Below, in pieces: positions 48,715 through 57,834 of a stretch of 64,000 nucleotides of DNA. Position numbers and translations under genes: made by a program. The stretch's first letter is position 1. Each line of letters starts with the position of its first letter. Source of the DNA: Galbitalea sp. SE-J8 (GTDB lineage: Bacteria > Actinomycetota > Actinomycetes > Actinomycetales > Microbacteriaceae); contig NZ_JAUASV010000005.1 in assembly GCF_030345695.1 (NCBI RefSeq), positions 62,001 to 126,000 of the forward strand. The letters run 5' to 3'. The notes beneath the pieces are model-generated. The model did no database searches, had not been told where the DNA came from, and worked only from the letters and a program-made list of their open reading frames with translations.

Positions 48715-50640
48715 GTGAGCGGCATGGGCGGGGGCATGGGCGGCGCGCGCCGCGCGGCGGGGATGCAGCGCGAGCGGGTCGGCGGCCGGGATGCGGCGGC
48801 CCAGCGCGCCGAGAACGCCACCGCGCCGCGCATCGACCACCTGCTCGGCCGGATCGCGAGCCTGTTCACGCCGTACCGGTCGAAGCTCGTGCTCACCGTC
48901 GTGCTCGTGCTCATCAGCGCGGGCCTCGGCGTGCTGCCGCCGCTGCTCACGCGTGAGGCGTTCGACCTCGGCCTGTTCCCCGTCGGCGGCGGCGCCCCGA
49001 ACGTGCCGGTGCTCTCCGGCATCGTGGGCGCGATGGTCGTGCTCTGGCTGATCAGCTCCGGGCTCGGCGTGTGGCAGACCTGGCTCACCGCGGTCGTCGG
49101 CAACTCCGTGATGGGACGCCTGCGCATCCGGCTGTTCGAGCACCTGGAGCGGATGGAGCTCGCGTTCTTCACGCGCACGAAGACGGGCGTCATCCAGTCC
49201 CGGCTGCAGAACGACGTCGGCGGCGTCGCGAACGTGCTCTCCAACACGGTCTCGAGCGTCATCGGCAACACGGTCACCGTGCTCGCGGCGCTCGTCTCGA
49301 TGCTGCTGCTGAGCTGGCAGATGACGATCGTCGCGGTCATCCTGCTCCCGGCGCTCGTCATCGCGCAGCGGCGGGTCGGCCAGGTGCGCGCCCGCATCGC
49401 CACCAAGACGCAGGAGTCGCTGTCGGAGATGACCGCGATCACGCAGGAGTCGCTGAGCGTGAGCGGCATCCTGCTCGCGAAGGCGTTCACGATGCAGCGC
49501 CTGGAGGTCGCGCGCTACGAGAGCGAGAACGAGCGCCAGATCCGGCTCCAGGTGCGGCAGGCGATGAGCGGGCAGTGGTTCTTCGCGTTCGTGAGCGTCG
49601 TCATGTCGATCGTGCCGGCCGTCATCTACCTCGTCGCGGCCTGGCTGATCCTGCGCGACATCCCCGTCACGGCGGGCACGATCGTCGCGTTCACGACCGT
49701 GCAGTCGCGGCTCATGTTCCCGCTCATGGGTCTGCTGCGGGTCGCGCTCGACCTGCAGACGTCGGGCGCGCTGTTCGCCCGCATCTTCGAGTACCTCGAC
49801 CTGAGACCCGCCATCACGGATGCCGCGGACGCGCGCGACGTGGACCCCACCCGGCTCGGGGCGGTCGCCTTCGAGCGCGTGGGCTTCCGCTATCCGGATG
49901 CGCCGGCCGAGTCCCGGCCGACGCTGCAGGACGTGTCGTTCGCGATCGAGCCCGGCCAGTTCGTGGCCTTCGTCGGGCCGTCGGGGGCCGGCAAGACGAC
50001 GATCTCGTCGCTCGTGCCGCGGCTGTTCGACGCGACAGGCGGCGTCGTGCGCTTCGCCGGCGACGACGTGCGCGAGCTGCGCGCGGAGTCGCTCGTCGGC
50101 GCCGTCGGCATCGTCACGCAGGAGACCTACCTGTTCCACGCCACGATCGCCGAGAACCTGCGCTACGCGAAGCCGGATGCGACCGACGCCGAGCTCGAGG
50201 CGGCGGCCCGTGCCGCCGACATCCACGACACGATCGTGAGCTTCCCGGACCGCTACGACACGATCGTGGGGGAGCGCGGCTACCGGCTGTCCGGCGGCGA
50301 GAAGCAGCGGGTGGCGATCGCGCGCGTGCTGCTCAAGGACCCGCCCGTGCTCGTGCTCGACGAGGCGACGAGCGCGCTCGACTCGCTCAGCGAGTCGGTC
50401 GTGCAGCGGGCGATCGAGACGGCGGCATCCGGTCGCACGACGATCGCGATCGCGCACCGGCTCTCGACGATCGTCGACGCGGACGTGATCCACGTCGTCG
50501 CGGCGGGCCGCATCGTCGAGTCGGGCACGCACGCCGAGCTGCTCGGGCGCGGCGGCGTCTACGCCGACCTGTGGTCGCGCCAGTCCGCCGCGCCGATCAC
50601 CTCGCCGGCGCCCGCCGCGGGGTTCGCCGATCTGCCCTAG
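48715..50640 (+). CDS. ABC exporter, fused membrane and ATPase domains
   Basis: A 641-aa half-transporter of the MsbA/multidrug type. Residues 50-340 hold six helices (SKLVLTVVLVLISAGLGVLP and others). The ATPase domain from about 385 has Walker A GPSGAGKTT, Q-loop VTQETYLFHATIAENL, signature LSGGEKQRVAIARVL, Walker B VLVLDEATSALD and the switch His in IAHRLSTI. It should work as a homodimer exporting lipids, peptides or drugs. The Gly-rich N-terminus (GMGGGMGGARRAAG) is characteristic of a widespread actinobacterial subgroup. GTG 48715 is the start. Its stop lies inside a family B hairpin repeat. Confidence 0.9.
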   Translation: MSGMGGGMGGARRAAGMQRERVGGRDAAAQRAENATAPRIDHLLGRIASLFTPYRSKLVLTVVLVLISAGLGVLPPLLTREAFDLGLFPVGGGAPNVPVLSGIVGAMVVLWLISSGLGVWQTWLTAVVGNSVMGRLRIRLFEHLERMELAFFTRTKTGVIQSRLQNDVGGVANVLSNTVSSVIGNTVTVLAALVSMLLLSWQMTIVAVILLPALVIAQRRVGQVRARIATKTQESLSEMTAITQESLSVSGILLAKAFTMQRLEVARYESENERQIRLQVRQAMSGQWFFAFVSVVMSIVPAVIYLVAAWLILRDIPVTAGTIVAFTTVQSRLMFPLMGLLRVALDLQTSGALFARIFEYLDLRPAITDAADARDVDPTRLGAVAFERVGFRYPDAPAESRPTLQDVSFAIEPGQFVAFVGPSGAGKTTISSLVPRLFDATGGVVRFAGDDVRELRAESLVGAVGIVTQETYLFHATIAENLRYAKPDATDAELEAAARAADIHDTIVSFPDRYDTIVGERGYRLSGGEKQRVAIARVLLKDPPVLVLDEATSALDSLSESVVQRAIETAASGRTTIAIAHRLSTIVDADVIHVVAAGRIVESGTHAELLGRGGVYADLWSRQSAAPITSPAPAAGFADLP

Positions 50641-50689
50641 GGTGTGGGCTGCCCCGGCCGAAGACCCGCGCATCCAGGGCAGATCGGCG
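50625..50689. repeat. Dispersed hairpin repeat, family B copy 2
   Basis: CGCCGATCTGCCCT (50625-50638) and AGGGCAGATCGGCG (50676-50689) form a perfect 14-bp inverted repeat. Arms and length match the element at 22474-22537 (CGCCGAGTTGCCCT). The left arm encodes the last codons of the ABC exporter and precedes its stop, so the element is part of the gene end. Confidence 0.7.
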
Positions 50690-51073
50690 ACGTCGGCGAC
50701 GTCGGGTGGGGAGTGGATGCGGCCGGCGGAGACGTCTGATCGTTCACGAGGAGAGAACCGCGCCCATCGCGGCCCGATCGGACCACGCCGACGACATCGT
50801 GGCCGAGGTGGAGGTCGATGACGAGGGCGCCAGCGTCACGGGCGTACGGGTGCGGTATCGCGATCACGGACGTCTGCTGGGAGTTCCGGGCTCTCGTCGC
50901 CCCGGGCCGTCCGCGCCCCTCGCCCGCCGGGCCGGATGCGACTAGGGTGGGCGCGTGCTCTCTCGCTGTCGTCGCTGTCGGTAACCCAGACCCCGACCTT
51001 CGCTGACGCGCGCCCGGCTCCGCTCGAACCGGCCCGGCCGCCCAGCCCCGACGACAATCGAAAGACCTCCGAC
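50690..51073. other. Gene-poor stretch, no supported gene
   Basis: Between the family B repeat and the beta-synthase gene I see no convincing complete gene. On the plus strand, about 50756-50870 reads like protein (HADDIVAEVEVDDEGASVTG, VRVRYRDHGR) and could be a decayed fragment. The end of the region should hold the promoter of the transsulfuration operon. Confidence 0.4.
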
Positions 51074-52447
51074 GTGAAGTACGCGAACTCCGTCCTCGAC
51101 CTCATCGGCGACACGCCCCTCGTCAGGCTCAGCGCCCTCGCGAGCCACGTGAAGCCGCTCGTGCTCGCCAAGGTCGAATACCTCAACCCCGGCGGGTCGA
51201 GCAAGGACCGCATCGCCGAGCGGATCATCGACGCCGCCGAGCGGGACGGCCTCCTGAGGCCGGGGGGCACGATCGTCGAGCCGACCTCCGGCAACACGGG
51301 AGTCGGCCTCGCCCTCGTCGCACAGCAGCGCGGCTACCGCTGCGTCTTCGTGCTGCCCGACAAGGTCGGCGAGGACAAGCGCAGCGTGCTCGCCGCGTAC
51401 GGTGCCGAGGTCGTGGTGACCCCCACATCCGTCGCCCCGGAGAGCCCGGAGTCGTACTACTCGGTGAGCGACCGGCTCGCGCGCGAGATCCCCGGCGCGT
51501 TCAAGCCGAACCAGTACGCGAACCCGAACGGGCCGCTCAGCCACTACGAGACGACCGGCCCGGAGATCTGGCGCGACACCGAGGGCCGCGTCACGCACTT
51601 CGTCGCGGGCGTCGGCACGGGCGGCACGATCTCGGGCACCGGCCGCTATCTCAAGGAGGTCTCGGAGGGCGGCGTGCAGATCGTCGGCGCCGACCCCGAG
51701 GGCAGCGTCTACTCCGGCGGCACCGGCCGCCCGTATCTCGTCGAGGGCGTCGGCGAGGACTTCTGGCCGGACGCCTACGACCCGGGCGTCGTCGATCGCA
51801 TCATCCCCGTGTCCGACGCCGCGAGCTTCGCGCTCACCCGGCGGCTCGCGCGCGAGGAGGGGCTGCTCGTCGGCGGCTCGTCGGGTCTCGCGGTCGCCGC
51901 GGCGCTCGAGCTCGCCGAGGACCTCACCGAGCAGGACGTCGTCGTCGTGCTGCTGCCCGACGGCGGCCGCGGCTACCTCGGCAAGGTGTTCAACGACCGC
52001 TGGATGCAGTCCTACGGGTTCGCGCAGCCGACGCTCGAGCAGACGGTCGCCGACGTGATCAGTGCGAAGACCGGGGCGCTCCCGGATCTCGTGCACGTGC
52101 ATCCGTCGGACACCGTGCGCGACGCGATCGCGATCATGACCGAGTACGACGTCAGCCAGGTGCCGGTGCTCACGGCCGAGCCGCCCGTCGTGATGGGCGA
52201 GGTCGTCGGCGCGCTCGACGAGGCGACGCTGCTCGACCTCGTGTTCAGCGGGCGCGCCCGGCTCGCCGACGCGATCGCCCCGTTCGTCGGCGCGCCGCTG
52301 CCGCTCATCGGCACGGGCGCGCCGGTGAGCGACGCGCGGTCCGCGCTCTCGGCGACGGATGCCCTGCTCGTCGCGCAGGACGGCAAGCCCGTCAGCGTGC
52401 TCACCCGCCACGACCTGCTCACGTTCCTCTCGGAGGGTTCCCGATGA
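51074..52447 (+). CDS. Cystathionine beta-synthase
   Basis: A 457-aa PLP enzyme that condenses serine and homocysteine to cystathionine. Catalytic part: DLIGDTPLVRLS, PLP Lys44 in NPGGSSKDRIA, the substrate loop PTSGNTGVGLAL, and phosphate-binding GVGTGGTISGTGRYLKE. Residues about 330-457 carry two CBS domains (LVHVHPSDTVRDAIAIMTEY and LLVAQDGKPVSVLTRHDLLT), which suggest regulation by an adenosyl ligand. A simple cysteine synthase would lack them. GTG 51074 is the start; upstream codons do not look like protein. It overlaps the next gene by four bases. Confidence 0.92.
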   Translation: MKYANSVLDLIGDTPLVRLSALASHVKPLVLAKVEYLNPGGSSKDRIAERIIDAAERDGLLRPGGTIVEPTSGNTGVGLALVAQQRGYRCVFVLPDKVGEDKRSVLAAYGAEVVVTPTSVAPESPESYYSVSDRLAREIPGAFKPNQYANPNGPLSHYETTGPEIWRDTEGRVTHFVAGVGTGGTISGTGRYLKEVSEGGVQIVGADPEGSVYSGGTGRPYLVEGVGEDFWPDAYDPGVVDRIIPVSDAASFALTRRLAREEGLLVGGSSGLAVAAALELAEDLTEQDVVVVLLPDGGRGYLGKVFNDRWMQSYGFAQPTLEQTVADVISAKTGALPDLVHVHPSDTVRDAIAIMTEYDVSQVPVLTAEPPVVMGEVVGALDEATLLDLVFSGRARLADAIAPFVGAPLPLIGTGAPVSDARSALSATDALLVAQDGKPVSVLTRHDLLTFLSEGSR

Positions 52448-53601
52448 CCGACTTCCCGACCGCGGGGTTCTCCACGCGCGCGCTCCGCGCCGGCCAGGCC
52501 TTCGACCCGACCACGGGGGCGGTCGTGCCGCCGGTGTACCTCACGAGCACGTTCGTGCAGGACGGCGTGGGCGGCTTCCGCGGCGGCTACGAGTACGCGC
52601 GCGGGGGCAACCCGACGCGTGACAGCCTGCAGCAGCTGCTCGCCTCGCTCGAGGGCGGCACGCACGCGTTCAGCTTCGGCTCGGGCCTCGCCGCCGAGGA
52701 CGCCCTGCTGCGCGCCGTGCTCCGCCCGGGCGACGCGGTGCTCATGGCGAACGACGTCTACGGCGGCACGCACCGGCTGGTGAACCGCCTGTTCGTGCCG
52801 TGGGGCGTGTCGCTCTCGACCGCCGACTTCAGCGACCTGGATGCGGTGCGCGCCGCGATCACGCCCGCGACGAGGGTGCTCTGGGTCGAGACGCCGTCCA
52901 ACCCGCTCATGAAGATCACCGACATCGCGGCGCTCGCGGCGATCGGGCACGAGCACGGCATCCTCGTGGTGGTCGACAACACGTTCGCGACGCCCTACCT
53001 GCAGCAGCCGCTCTCGCTCGGCGCCGACGTCGTCGTGCACTCGACGACGAAGTACCTCGGCGGCCACTCGGACGTCGTGGGCGGCGCCGTGATCACCGCG
53101 GATGCCGAGCTCGCCGACAAGGTCGGCTTCCTGCAGTTCGGCGCGGGCGCCGTCTCCGGGCCGTTCGACGCCTGGCTCACGGTGCGCGGCATCAAGACCC
53201 TCGGCGTGCGGATGGACCGGCACTCCGCGAACGCGCAGGCGCTCGCCGAGGCGCTCGTCGGGCATCCGAAGCTCGAGGCCGTCTACTACCCCGGGCTCGA
53301 CACGCACCCCGGTCACGCGCTCGCGGCCGCCCAGATGCGGGCGTTCGGCGGGATGCTGACGATCGCGCTGCGGGCCGGTGGCGATGCGACGAAGGCGTTC
53401 GCGAACTCGATGGACTACTTCCAGCTCGCGGAGTCGCTCGGCGGTGTCGAGTCGCTCGTCTGCTACCCGAGCGAGATGACGCACGCGTCGGTGCGCGGCA
53501 CGGAGCTCGAGGTGCCCGAGAACGTCGTGCGTCTCTCGGTCGGGATCGAGGACCTCGACGACCTCCGCGACGACCTGCTCGGGGCGCTGGACCGGCTGTA
53601 G
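52444..53601 (+). CDS. Cystathionine gamma-synthase / gamma-lyase
   Basis: A 385-aa member of the Cys/Met-metabolism PLP family. GFSTRALRAGQAFDPTTGAV, YEYARGGNPTRDSLQQLLAS, VVDNTFATPYLQQPL and the PLP Lys203 in VHSTTKYLGGHSDVVGG are all present; the C-terminal LVCYPSEMTHASV and VRLSVGIEDLDDL bind the substrate carboxylate. Coupling with cystathionine beta-synthase argues for gamma-lyase activity (cystathionine to cysteine) in reverse transsulfuration. Gamma-synthase activity cannot be excluded because these enzymes are hard to separate by sequence. Confidence 0.92.
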   Translation: MTDFPTAGFSTRALRAGQAFDPTTGAVVPPVYLTSTFVQDGVGGFRGGYEYARGGNPTRDSLQQLLASLEGGTHAFSFGSGLAAEDALLRAVLRPGDAVLMANDVYGGTHRLVNRLFVPWGVSLSTADFSDLDAVRAAITPATRVLWVETPSNPLMKITDIAALAAIGHEHGILVVVDNTFATPYLQQPLSLGADVVVHSTTKYLGGHSDVVGGAVITADAELADKVGFLQFGAGAVSGPFDAWLTVRGIKTLGVRMDRHSANAQALAEALVGHPKLEAVYYPGLDTHPGHALAAAQMRAFGGMLTIALRAGGDATKAFANSMDYFQLAESLGGVESLVCYPSEMTHASVRGTELEVPENVVRLSVGIEDLDDLRDDLLGALDRL

Positions 53602-53624
53602 CGCGGCGGGGCGCCGGGCGACCG

Positions 53625-54389
53625 CTACCCGATGATGCGGAGGTCCCAGTGGAACTGGCGGTACTCGACGCCGTCATCGCCGAGGATGCCGTGCCGGTCG
53701 GCGAGCGTGCGCGGGAGCACGTCGACGACAGAGAGCGAGCGCCGGTCGAGCGCGCGCTTGCCCCGCAGCTCCACGCGGTCGCCGGTCGCGACGCGCCCCC
53801 AGTCGCCGACGCCGGAGCGCGGCGCCCGGTTCGCCGGAGCAATGGTCGCCGGGCGGCGGTAGGACGCGAACCGGGCGACCGAGTGGGACGCATCGGTCGC
53901 GGCGGCCGCGAGGTCGAGCACGAGCTGCTCGAGCCGCTCGGGACCGACGTCGATCCGGTCCGCGTCGGTCCAGGTCGGCAGCGCGGTGCCGACCGGCGGG
54001 TCGACGACCGAGCCCGGATGACCGCCCCAGCTCGAGCCGCCCGGCTGCGTCCAGACCACGCGCAGCATCCGGTCGCGCTCCACGAGCAGCGCCGAGGCGC
54101 GCCTGAGCAGCGACTCGACGGCATCGGCGTGGGCGGCCCACGCGGGCTGCCGGCGCGCGCCGTCGAGCGCGCGCCGGATGCCGCGGATGTTCGCCGAGAC
54201 GCGGGCGCGCACCCGCGTCTGCGATTTGCCGCCGACGATCGCGGCGGTGAGGAGGGCGATCTCGCGCTCGAGCAGCGCCGAGGTCATCGCCACCCGGCCG
54301 AGCAGGGCCGGGAGAGCGGGATCGATCCGGCCGAGCAGGTCGGCGGGAATGAGCTCGGCACCCTCGCGAATCTCTCTCATGCGCGACAT
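53625..54389 (-). CDS. Hypothetical protein
   Basis: About 254 aa with no recognised family. The N-terminal half is helical (LLGRIDPALPALLGRVAMTS, ALLEREIALLTAAIVGGKSQ, VSANIRGIRRALDGARRQPA). A Gly/Trp-rich segment (WTQPGGSSWGGHPGSVVDPP) and a C-terminal part with short strands (GDWGRVATGDRVELRGKRAL, YRQFHWDLRIIG) follow. There is no signal peptide or membrane helix. Start may be 54389 or 54380. It is convergent with the gamma-synthase/lyase gene, 23 bp apart. Confidence 0.6.
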   Translation of the reverse strand: MSRMREIREGAELIPADLLGRIDPALPALLGRVAMTSALLEREIALLTAAIVGGKSQTRVRARVSANIRGIRRALDGARRQPAWAAHADAVESLLRRASALLVERDRMLRVVWTQPGGSSWGGHPGSVVDPPVGTALPTWTDADRIDVGPERLEQLVLDLAAAATDASHSVARFASYRRPATIAPANRAPRSGVGDWGRVATGDRVELRGKRALDRRSLSVVDVLPRTLADRHGILGDDGVEYRQFHWDLRIIG

Positions 54390-54540
54390 TCTGCCCGAAC
54401 AACGGCCGGAAGGCATCGCGTCCGGTCCGAGAGCGTCCGAAGGCCACCGTGCCGGCGCGACGGATGCGGCTGGCGCGAATGCGGGACGCGATGGCTGAAA
54501 TACGCTGGTCATCGCGTTCATGCCACGGCAGGCTCGAGAC

Positions 54541-55878
54541 ATGAGCACCACCACTCGCGCGGGGACGCGCGCCGCCGAGCCCCGCGCGGGCGGCACCCTG
54601 GGCCTGCCGAGCGCCGCCGCGCTCTACGTCGCGGCCGTGCTCGGCACCGGCGTGCTCGTGCTGCCCGGGCTCGCCGCCCGCGCCGCGGGGCCGGCATCCG
54701 TGGTCGGGGTGCTCGGCGTGCTCGCGCTGTCGGTGCCGCTCGCCGCGACGTTCGCCGCGCTCGCCGCGCGGCATCCGGACGCGGGCGGTGTCGCCACCTA
54801 CGTGCGGCTCGCGCTCGGCGCGACCGCGGCGCGCTCGGCCGGCTACCTGTTCTTCTTCGGCGTCGCGGTCGGCATCCCGGTCGTCGCGGTCTCCGGCGCG
54901 AGCTACCTGGTCGCCGTGCTCGGCGGTGCGTCGTGGGCCGTCGTGCCGGTCGCCGCGGCACTGCTGGTGCCGCCGTTCGTGTCGACCGCGTTCGGGCTGC
55001 GCGTCTCCGGCCGCGTGCAGCTCGTGCTCACGGCGCTGCTCGTCGCGATCGTCATCGGTGTCGTCGCGCTCGCGGCGCCCGCCGTCGATCCGGCGAACTT
55101 CACGCCGCCGCTCCCGCGCGGCTGGGGCGGCGTCGGCGCCGCGATGAGCCTGTTCGTCTGGGCGTTCGCGGGCTGGGAGGCGGTGACGCACATCGCGGGG
55201 GAGTTCCGGAACCCGCGACGCACCATCCCGGCGGCCACCGCGATCGCGCTCGTCGTCGTCGGACTGGCCTACCTCGCGCTGCAGCTCGTCGCGGTCGGCG
55301 TGCTCGGCGACGCCGCGGGCGGGAGCAGCGTGCCGCTGCTCGACGTCCTCGCCCGCAGCGCACCCGGTGCCGCGCGCTGGGTCATCGCGGTCATCGCGGC
55401 GATCGTCACGCTCGGGGTGCTCGGCGCCTACCTCTCCGCGTTCGCGAAGCTCGGGGCGTCGCTCGCCCGCGACGGCGACCTGCCTCGCGCGCTCGCGCCC
55501 GGTGCCGAGAGCGGCGGGGCGCCGCGACGCGCCCTCGCGGTCGTCGGCGTGCTCACGCTCGTCTACGGCGCGGCGCTCGTCGCGAGCGGGCTCGACCTCG
55601 CGCCGTTCATCCTCGTGCACACCAGCTGCATGGTGGTCGTCTACCTGCTCGGCGCGATCGCCGCGGTGCGCATCCTGCCGCGACGCACCGCGGGCCGGGC
55701 GGCGGCCGTCGTCACGGTCGTGCTCGTCGCCGGTCTCGTCGGGCTCGCCGGCCTGCACCTCGTCATCCCGCTCGCGCTCGTCGTCGTGGCGGTCGCGCTC
55801 ACGCTCATCCGCCGGGCGGCAGCGCGCCGCTCGGCGACACCCCGAAGGAGCCGCCGTGCCCGCACCCTCCGCGCCTGA
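54541..55878 (+). CDS. APC superfamily amino acid permease
   Basis: A 445-aa permease with about 12 helices. The first helix carries GLPSAAALYVAAVLGTGVLV, the unwound glycine region that binds the substrate amine in APC transporters. Later segments LFVWAFAGWEAVTHIAGEFR and NPRRTIPAATAIAL are typical of the YjeH/amino-acid subgroup. The C-terminus is highly basic. ATG 54541 is preferred; ATG 54520 is possible. It overlaps the cyclase gene by 23 bases, so a shared substrate pathway is likely (inference). Confidence 0.87.
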   Translation: MSTTTRAGTRAAEPRAGGTLGLPSAAALYVAAVLGTGVLVLPGLAARAAGPASVVGVLGVLALSVPLAATFAALAARHPDAGGVATYVRLALGATAARSAGYLFFFGVAVGIPVVAVSGASYLVAVLGGASWAVVPVAAALLVPPFVSTAFGLRVSGRVQLVLTALLVAIVIGVVALAAPAVDPANFTPPLPRGWGGVGAAMSLFVWAFAGWEAVTHIAGEFRNPRRTIPAATAIALVVVGLAYLALQLVAVGVLGDAAGGSSVPLLDVLARSAPGAARWVIAVIAAIVTLGVLGAYLSAFAKLGASLARDGDLPRALAPGAESGGAPRRALAVVGVLTLVYGAALVASGLDLAPFILVHTSCMVVVYLLGAIAAVRILPRRTAGRAAAVVTVVLVAGLVGLAGLHLVIPLALVVVAVALTLIRRAAARRSATPRRSRRARTLRA

Positions 55879-56581
55879 GCGGCGCGCCCGCCACGACGCT
55901 GCGTCGTCGTCGCCGGCCGCGCGCCGCGTCGTCGACCTCAGCCACCGCATCCGTGCCGGGCTGGTCACGTATCCGGGGCTCCCGGCGCCGAGGATCGAGC
56001 CGCACCTGACGCGGGCGGAGTCCCGGTCGCACTACGCGCCCGGAACCGAGTTCGCGATGGACGTCATCACGATGATCGGCAACACGGGCACCTACCTGGA
56101 CAGCCCGTGGCACCGGTACGCCGACGGACCCGACCTCGCGGGCCTCGACCTCGCGACGCTCGTCGACCTGCCCGCGGTCGTCGTGCACGTGACGGATGCC
56201 GCGGAGCGCGGCGTGCCCGCCTCGGCACTGCCGGACCTCGACCTGCGCGGTGCCGCGGTGCTCGTGCACACCGGATGGGACGAGCGGTTCGGCACCCCGG
56301 AGTACGGCTCCGGCTCGCCGTTCCTCACCACGGGGGCGGTCGAGCGCCTCGTCGAGCGCGGCGCCGCGCTCGTCGGCATCGACGCGCTCAACGTCGACGA
56401 CACCGAGTCGGGCGGCGAGCGGCCGGCGCACTCGCGGCTGCTCGCCGCGGGCATCCACGTCGTCGAGCACCTGACCGGCCTCGGCGAGCTGCCCGAGACC
56501 GGCGCGCGCTTCACGGCGGCACCGCCCGCGGTCGAGGACTTCGGCACCTTCCCGGTGCGCGCCTTCGCGATCCTGGGCTGA
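55856..56581 (+). CDS. Cyclase family protein (kynurenine-formamidase-like) with altered metal motif
   Basis: A 241-aa protein of the cyclase/KynB-like family: VVDLSHRIRAGLVTYPGLPA at the N-terminus and IGIDALNVDD-like VGIDALNVDDTESGGERPAH in the middle. The family metal motif HxGTHxDxPxH here reads NTGTYLDSPWH, with two His replaced by Asn and Tyr. Metal binding may thus differ or rely on the later His. GTG 55856 has GAAGGAG just upstream, inside the end of the APC permease gene, so the two are translationally coupled. Amide or lactone hydrolysis linked to the transported compound is plausible. Confidence 0.83.
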   Translation: MPAPSAPERRARHDAASSSPAARRVVDLSHRIRAGLVTYPGLPAPRIEPHLTRAESRSHYAPGTEFAMDVITMIGNTGTYLDSPWHRYADGPDLAGLDLATLVDLPAVVVHVTDAAERGVPASALPDLDLRGAAVLVHTGWDERFGTPEYGSGSPFLTTGAVERLVERGAALVGIDALNVDDTESGGERPAHSRLLAAGIHVVEHLTGLGELPETGARFTAAPPAVEDFGTFPVRAFAILG

Positions 56582-56613
56582 GCGCCGGGCCGCACCGGGT
56601 CGGGCGCGGCGCG

Positions 56614-57834
56614 TCAGGCGCGACCGGCGGCGCGGCGCGTGCGCCGGCTGATCGAGTCGACGATGACCGCGAGCACGAGCACGCCGCCCGTGACGAGGTA
56701 GCGCACCGACGAGTTGAGGCTCAGCAGGGTGAGTCCGCTCGTGATGGACGAGAGCACGAGCGTGCCGGTCAGCGCGGAGAACGCGGAGCCGCGGCCGCCG
56801 AACAGGCTCGTGCCGCCGATGACCGCGGCGGCGATCGCCATCAGGTAGACGTCGCCGCTGCCGCTCGACTGGGTCGCGCCGGCGAGCCGCGCCGCCGCCA
56901 TCACACCGCCGACCGCGGCGAGGGTCGAGCACGCGACGAACACCGACACGAACACGCGATCGACCCGGATGCCGGCCCGCCGCGCCGCCTCGACGCTGCC
57001 GCCGACCGCGTACACCGCCCGTCCCCAGCGGGTGCGGGTGAGCACGATGTGCGCGCCCGTCACGAGGGCGATGAAGACCAGGAACATCAGCCCGATGCCG
57101 CGTGACCGGTCGAGGTAGCTGATCACGGCGCCGAGCAGCACGCCGAGCGCGGCGGTGCGCGCGAGGGTCGCGAGCCGGGAGGACGCCGCGAGCCCCGCAT
57201 CCAGCCGCCGGCGCCGCTCGCCGAAGCCGCGCACCGCGTAGAGCGCCGTGCACGCCGCCGCGATGAGGTAGCTGAGCCACGCCGGCAGGAACATCTGCTG
57301 GCCGAACTCGACGATCCACGACCCGAACGGGAGGTTGATCGAGCCCGCGTCGCCGAGCACGAGCAGCTGCAGGCCGAGCACCGCGAGCAGTCCGGCGAGC
57401 GTGATGACGAAGCCGGGCACGCCGAAGCGCGTGTACAGCACGCCGAACACCACCCCGACGACCGAGCCCGCGAGCACGGCGCCGATGACGACGAGCCACA
57501 GCGGCAGGCCGAGCTGCACGAACCCGACGGCGACGATGGCGCCGGCCAGCCCGTTCACGCTGCCGACCGAGAGGTCGACCTGGCCGACGAGCAGCACGAG
57601 CACGATGCCGATCGCCATCGTGCCGGTCGCCGCGCTCTGCATCGTCAGGTTGACGAGGTTCTCGCTGGACAGGAAGAACGGGTTGAGCACCTGGAACACG
57701 ATCCAGATCACCGCGAGGCCGATGAGCACGGGCGCCGAGCCCAGGTCGCCGGTGCGCACGCGGTCGCGCAGCGCGCCGAGGAGCGAACGGATGCCGGGGC
57801 GCGCCGCCTCGACGCGCGCCAGCTCGCCGGTCAC
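56614..57834 (-). CDS. CUT2 sugar ABC transporter permease (XylH-like)
   Basis: A 406-aa permease with about ten or more helices. The CUT2 signature GQVDLSVGSVNGLAGAIVAV is clear, and GGTSLFGGRGSAFSALTGTL lies near the C-terminus. It is the pore-forming subunit, working with the ATPase and binding protein encoded just upstream on the same strand. It overlaps the ATPase gene by four bases (GTG 57834). Xylose or a related pentose is the nearest family substrate, but this is not proven. Confidence 0.9.
   Translation of the reverse strand: MTGELARVEAARPGIRSLLGALRDRVRTGDLGSAPVLIGLAVIWIVFQVLNPFFLSSENLVNLTMQSAATGTMAIGIVLVLLVGQVDLSVGSVNGLAGAIVAVGFVQLGLPLWLVVIGAVLAGSVVGVVFGVLYTRFGVPGFVITLAGLLAVLGLQLLVLGDAGSINLPFGSWIVEFGQQMFLPAWLSYLIAAACTALYAVRGFGERRRRLDAGLAASSRLATLARTAALGVLLGAVISYLDRSRGIGLMFLVFIALVTGAHIVLTRTRWGRAVYAVGGSVEAARRAGIRVDRVFVSVFVACSTLAAVGGVMAAARLAGATQSSGSGDVYLMAIAAAVIGGTSLFGGRGSAFSALTGTLVLSSITSGLTLLSLNSSVRYLVTGGVLVLAVIVDSISRRTRRAAGRA

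Noticed and set aside
47515-50673. 1052-codon open frame on the minus strand
   Set aside because: Antisense to the MalG-like permease and ABC exporter, with low-complexity Arg/Asp/His composition and no domain.
50637-50867. 76-codon minus-strand ORF after the ABC exporter
   Set aside because: Proline-rich, no ribosome-binding site, and it overlaps a hairpin repeat and the exporter stop.
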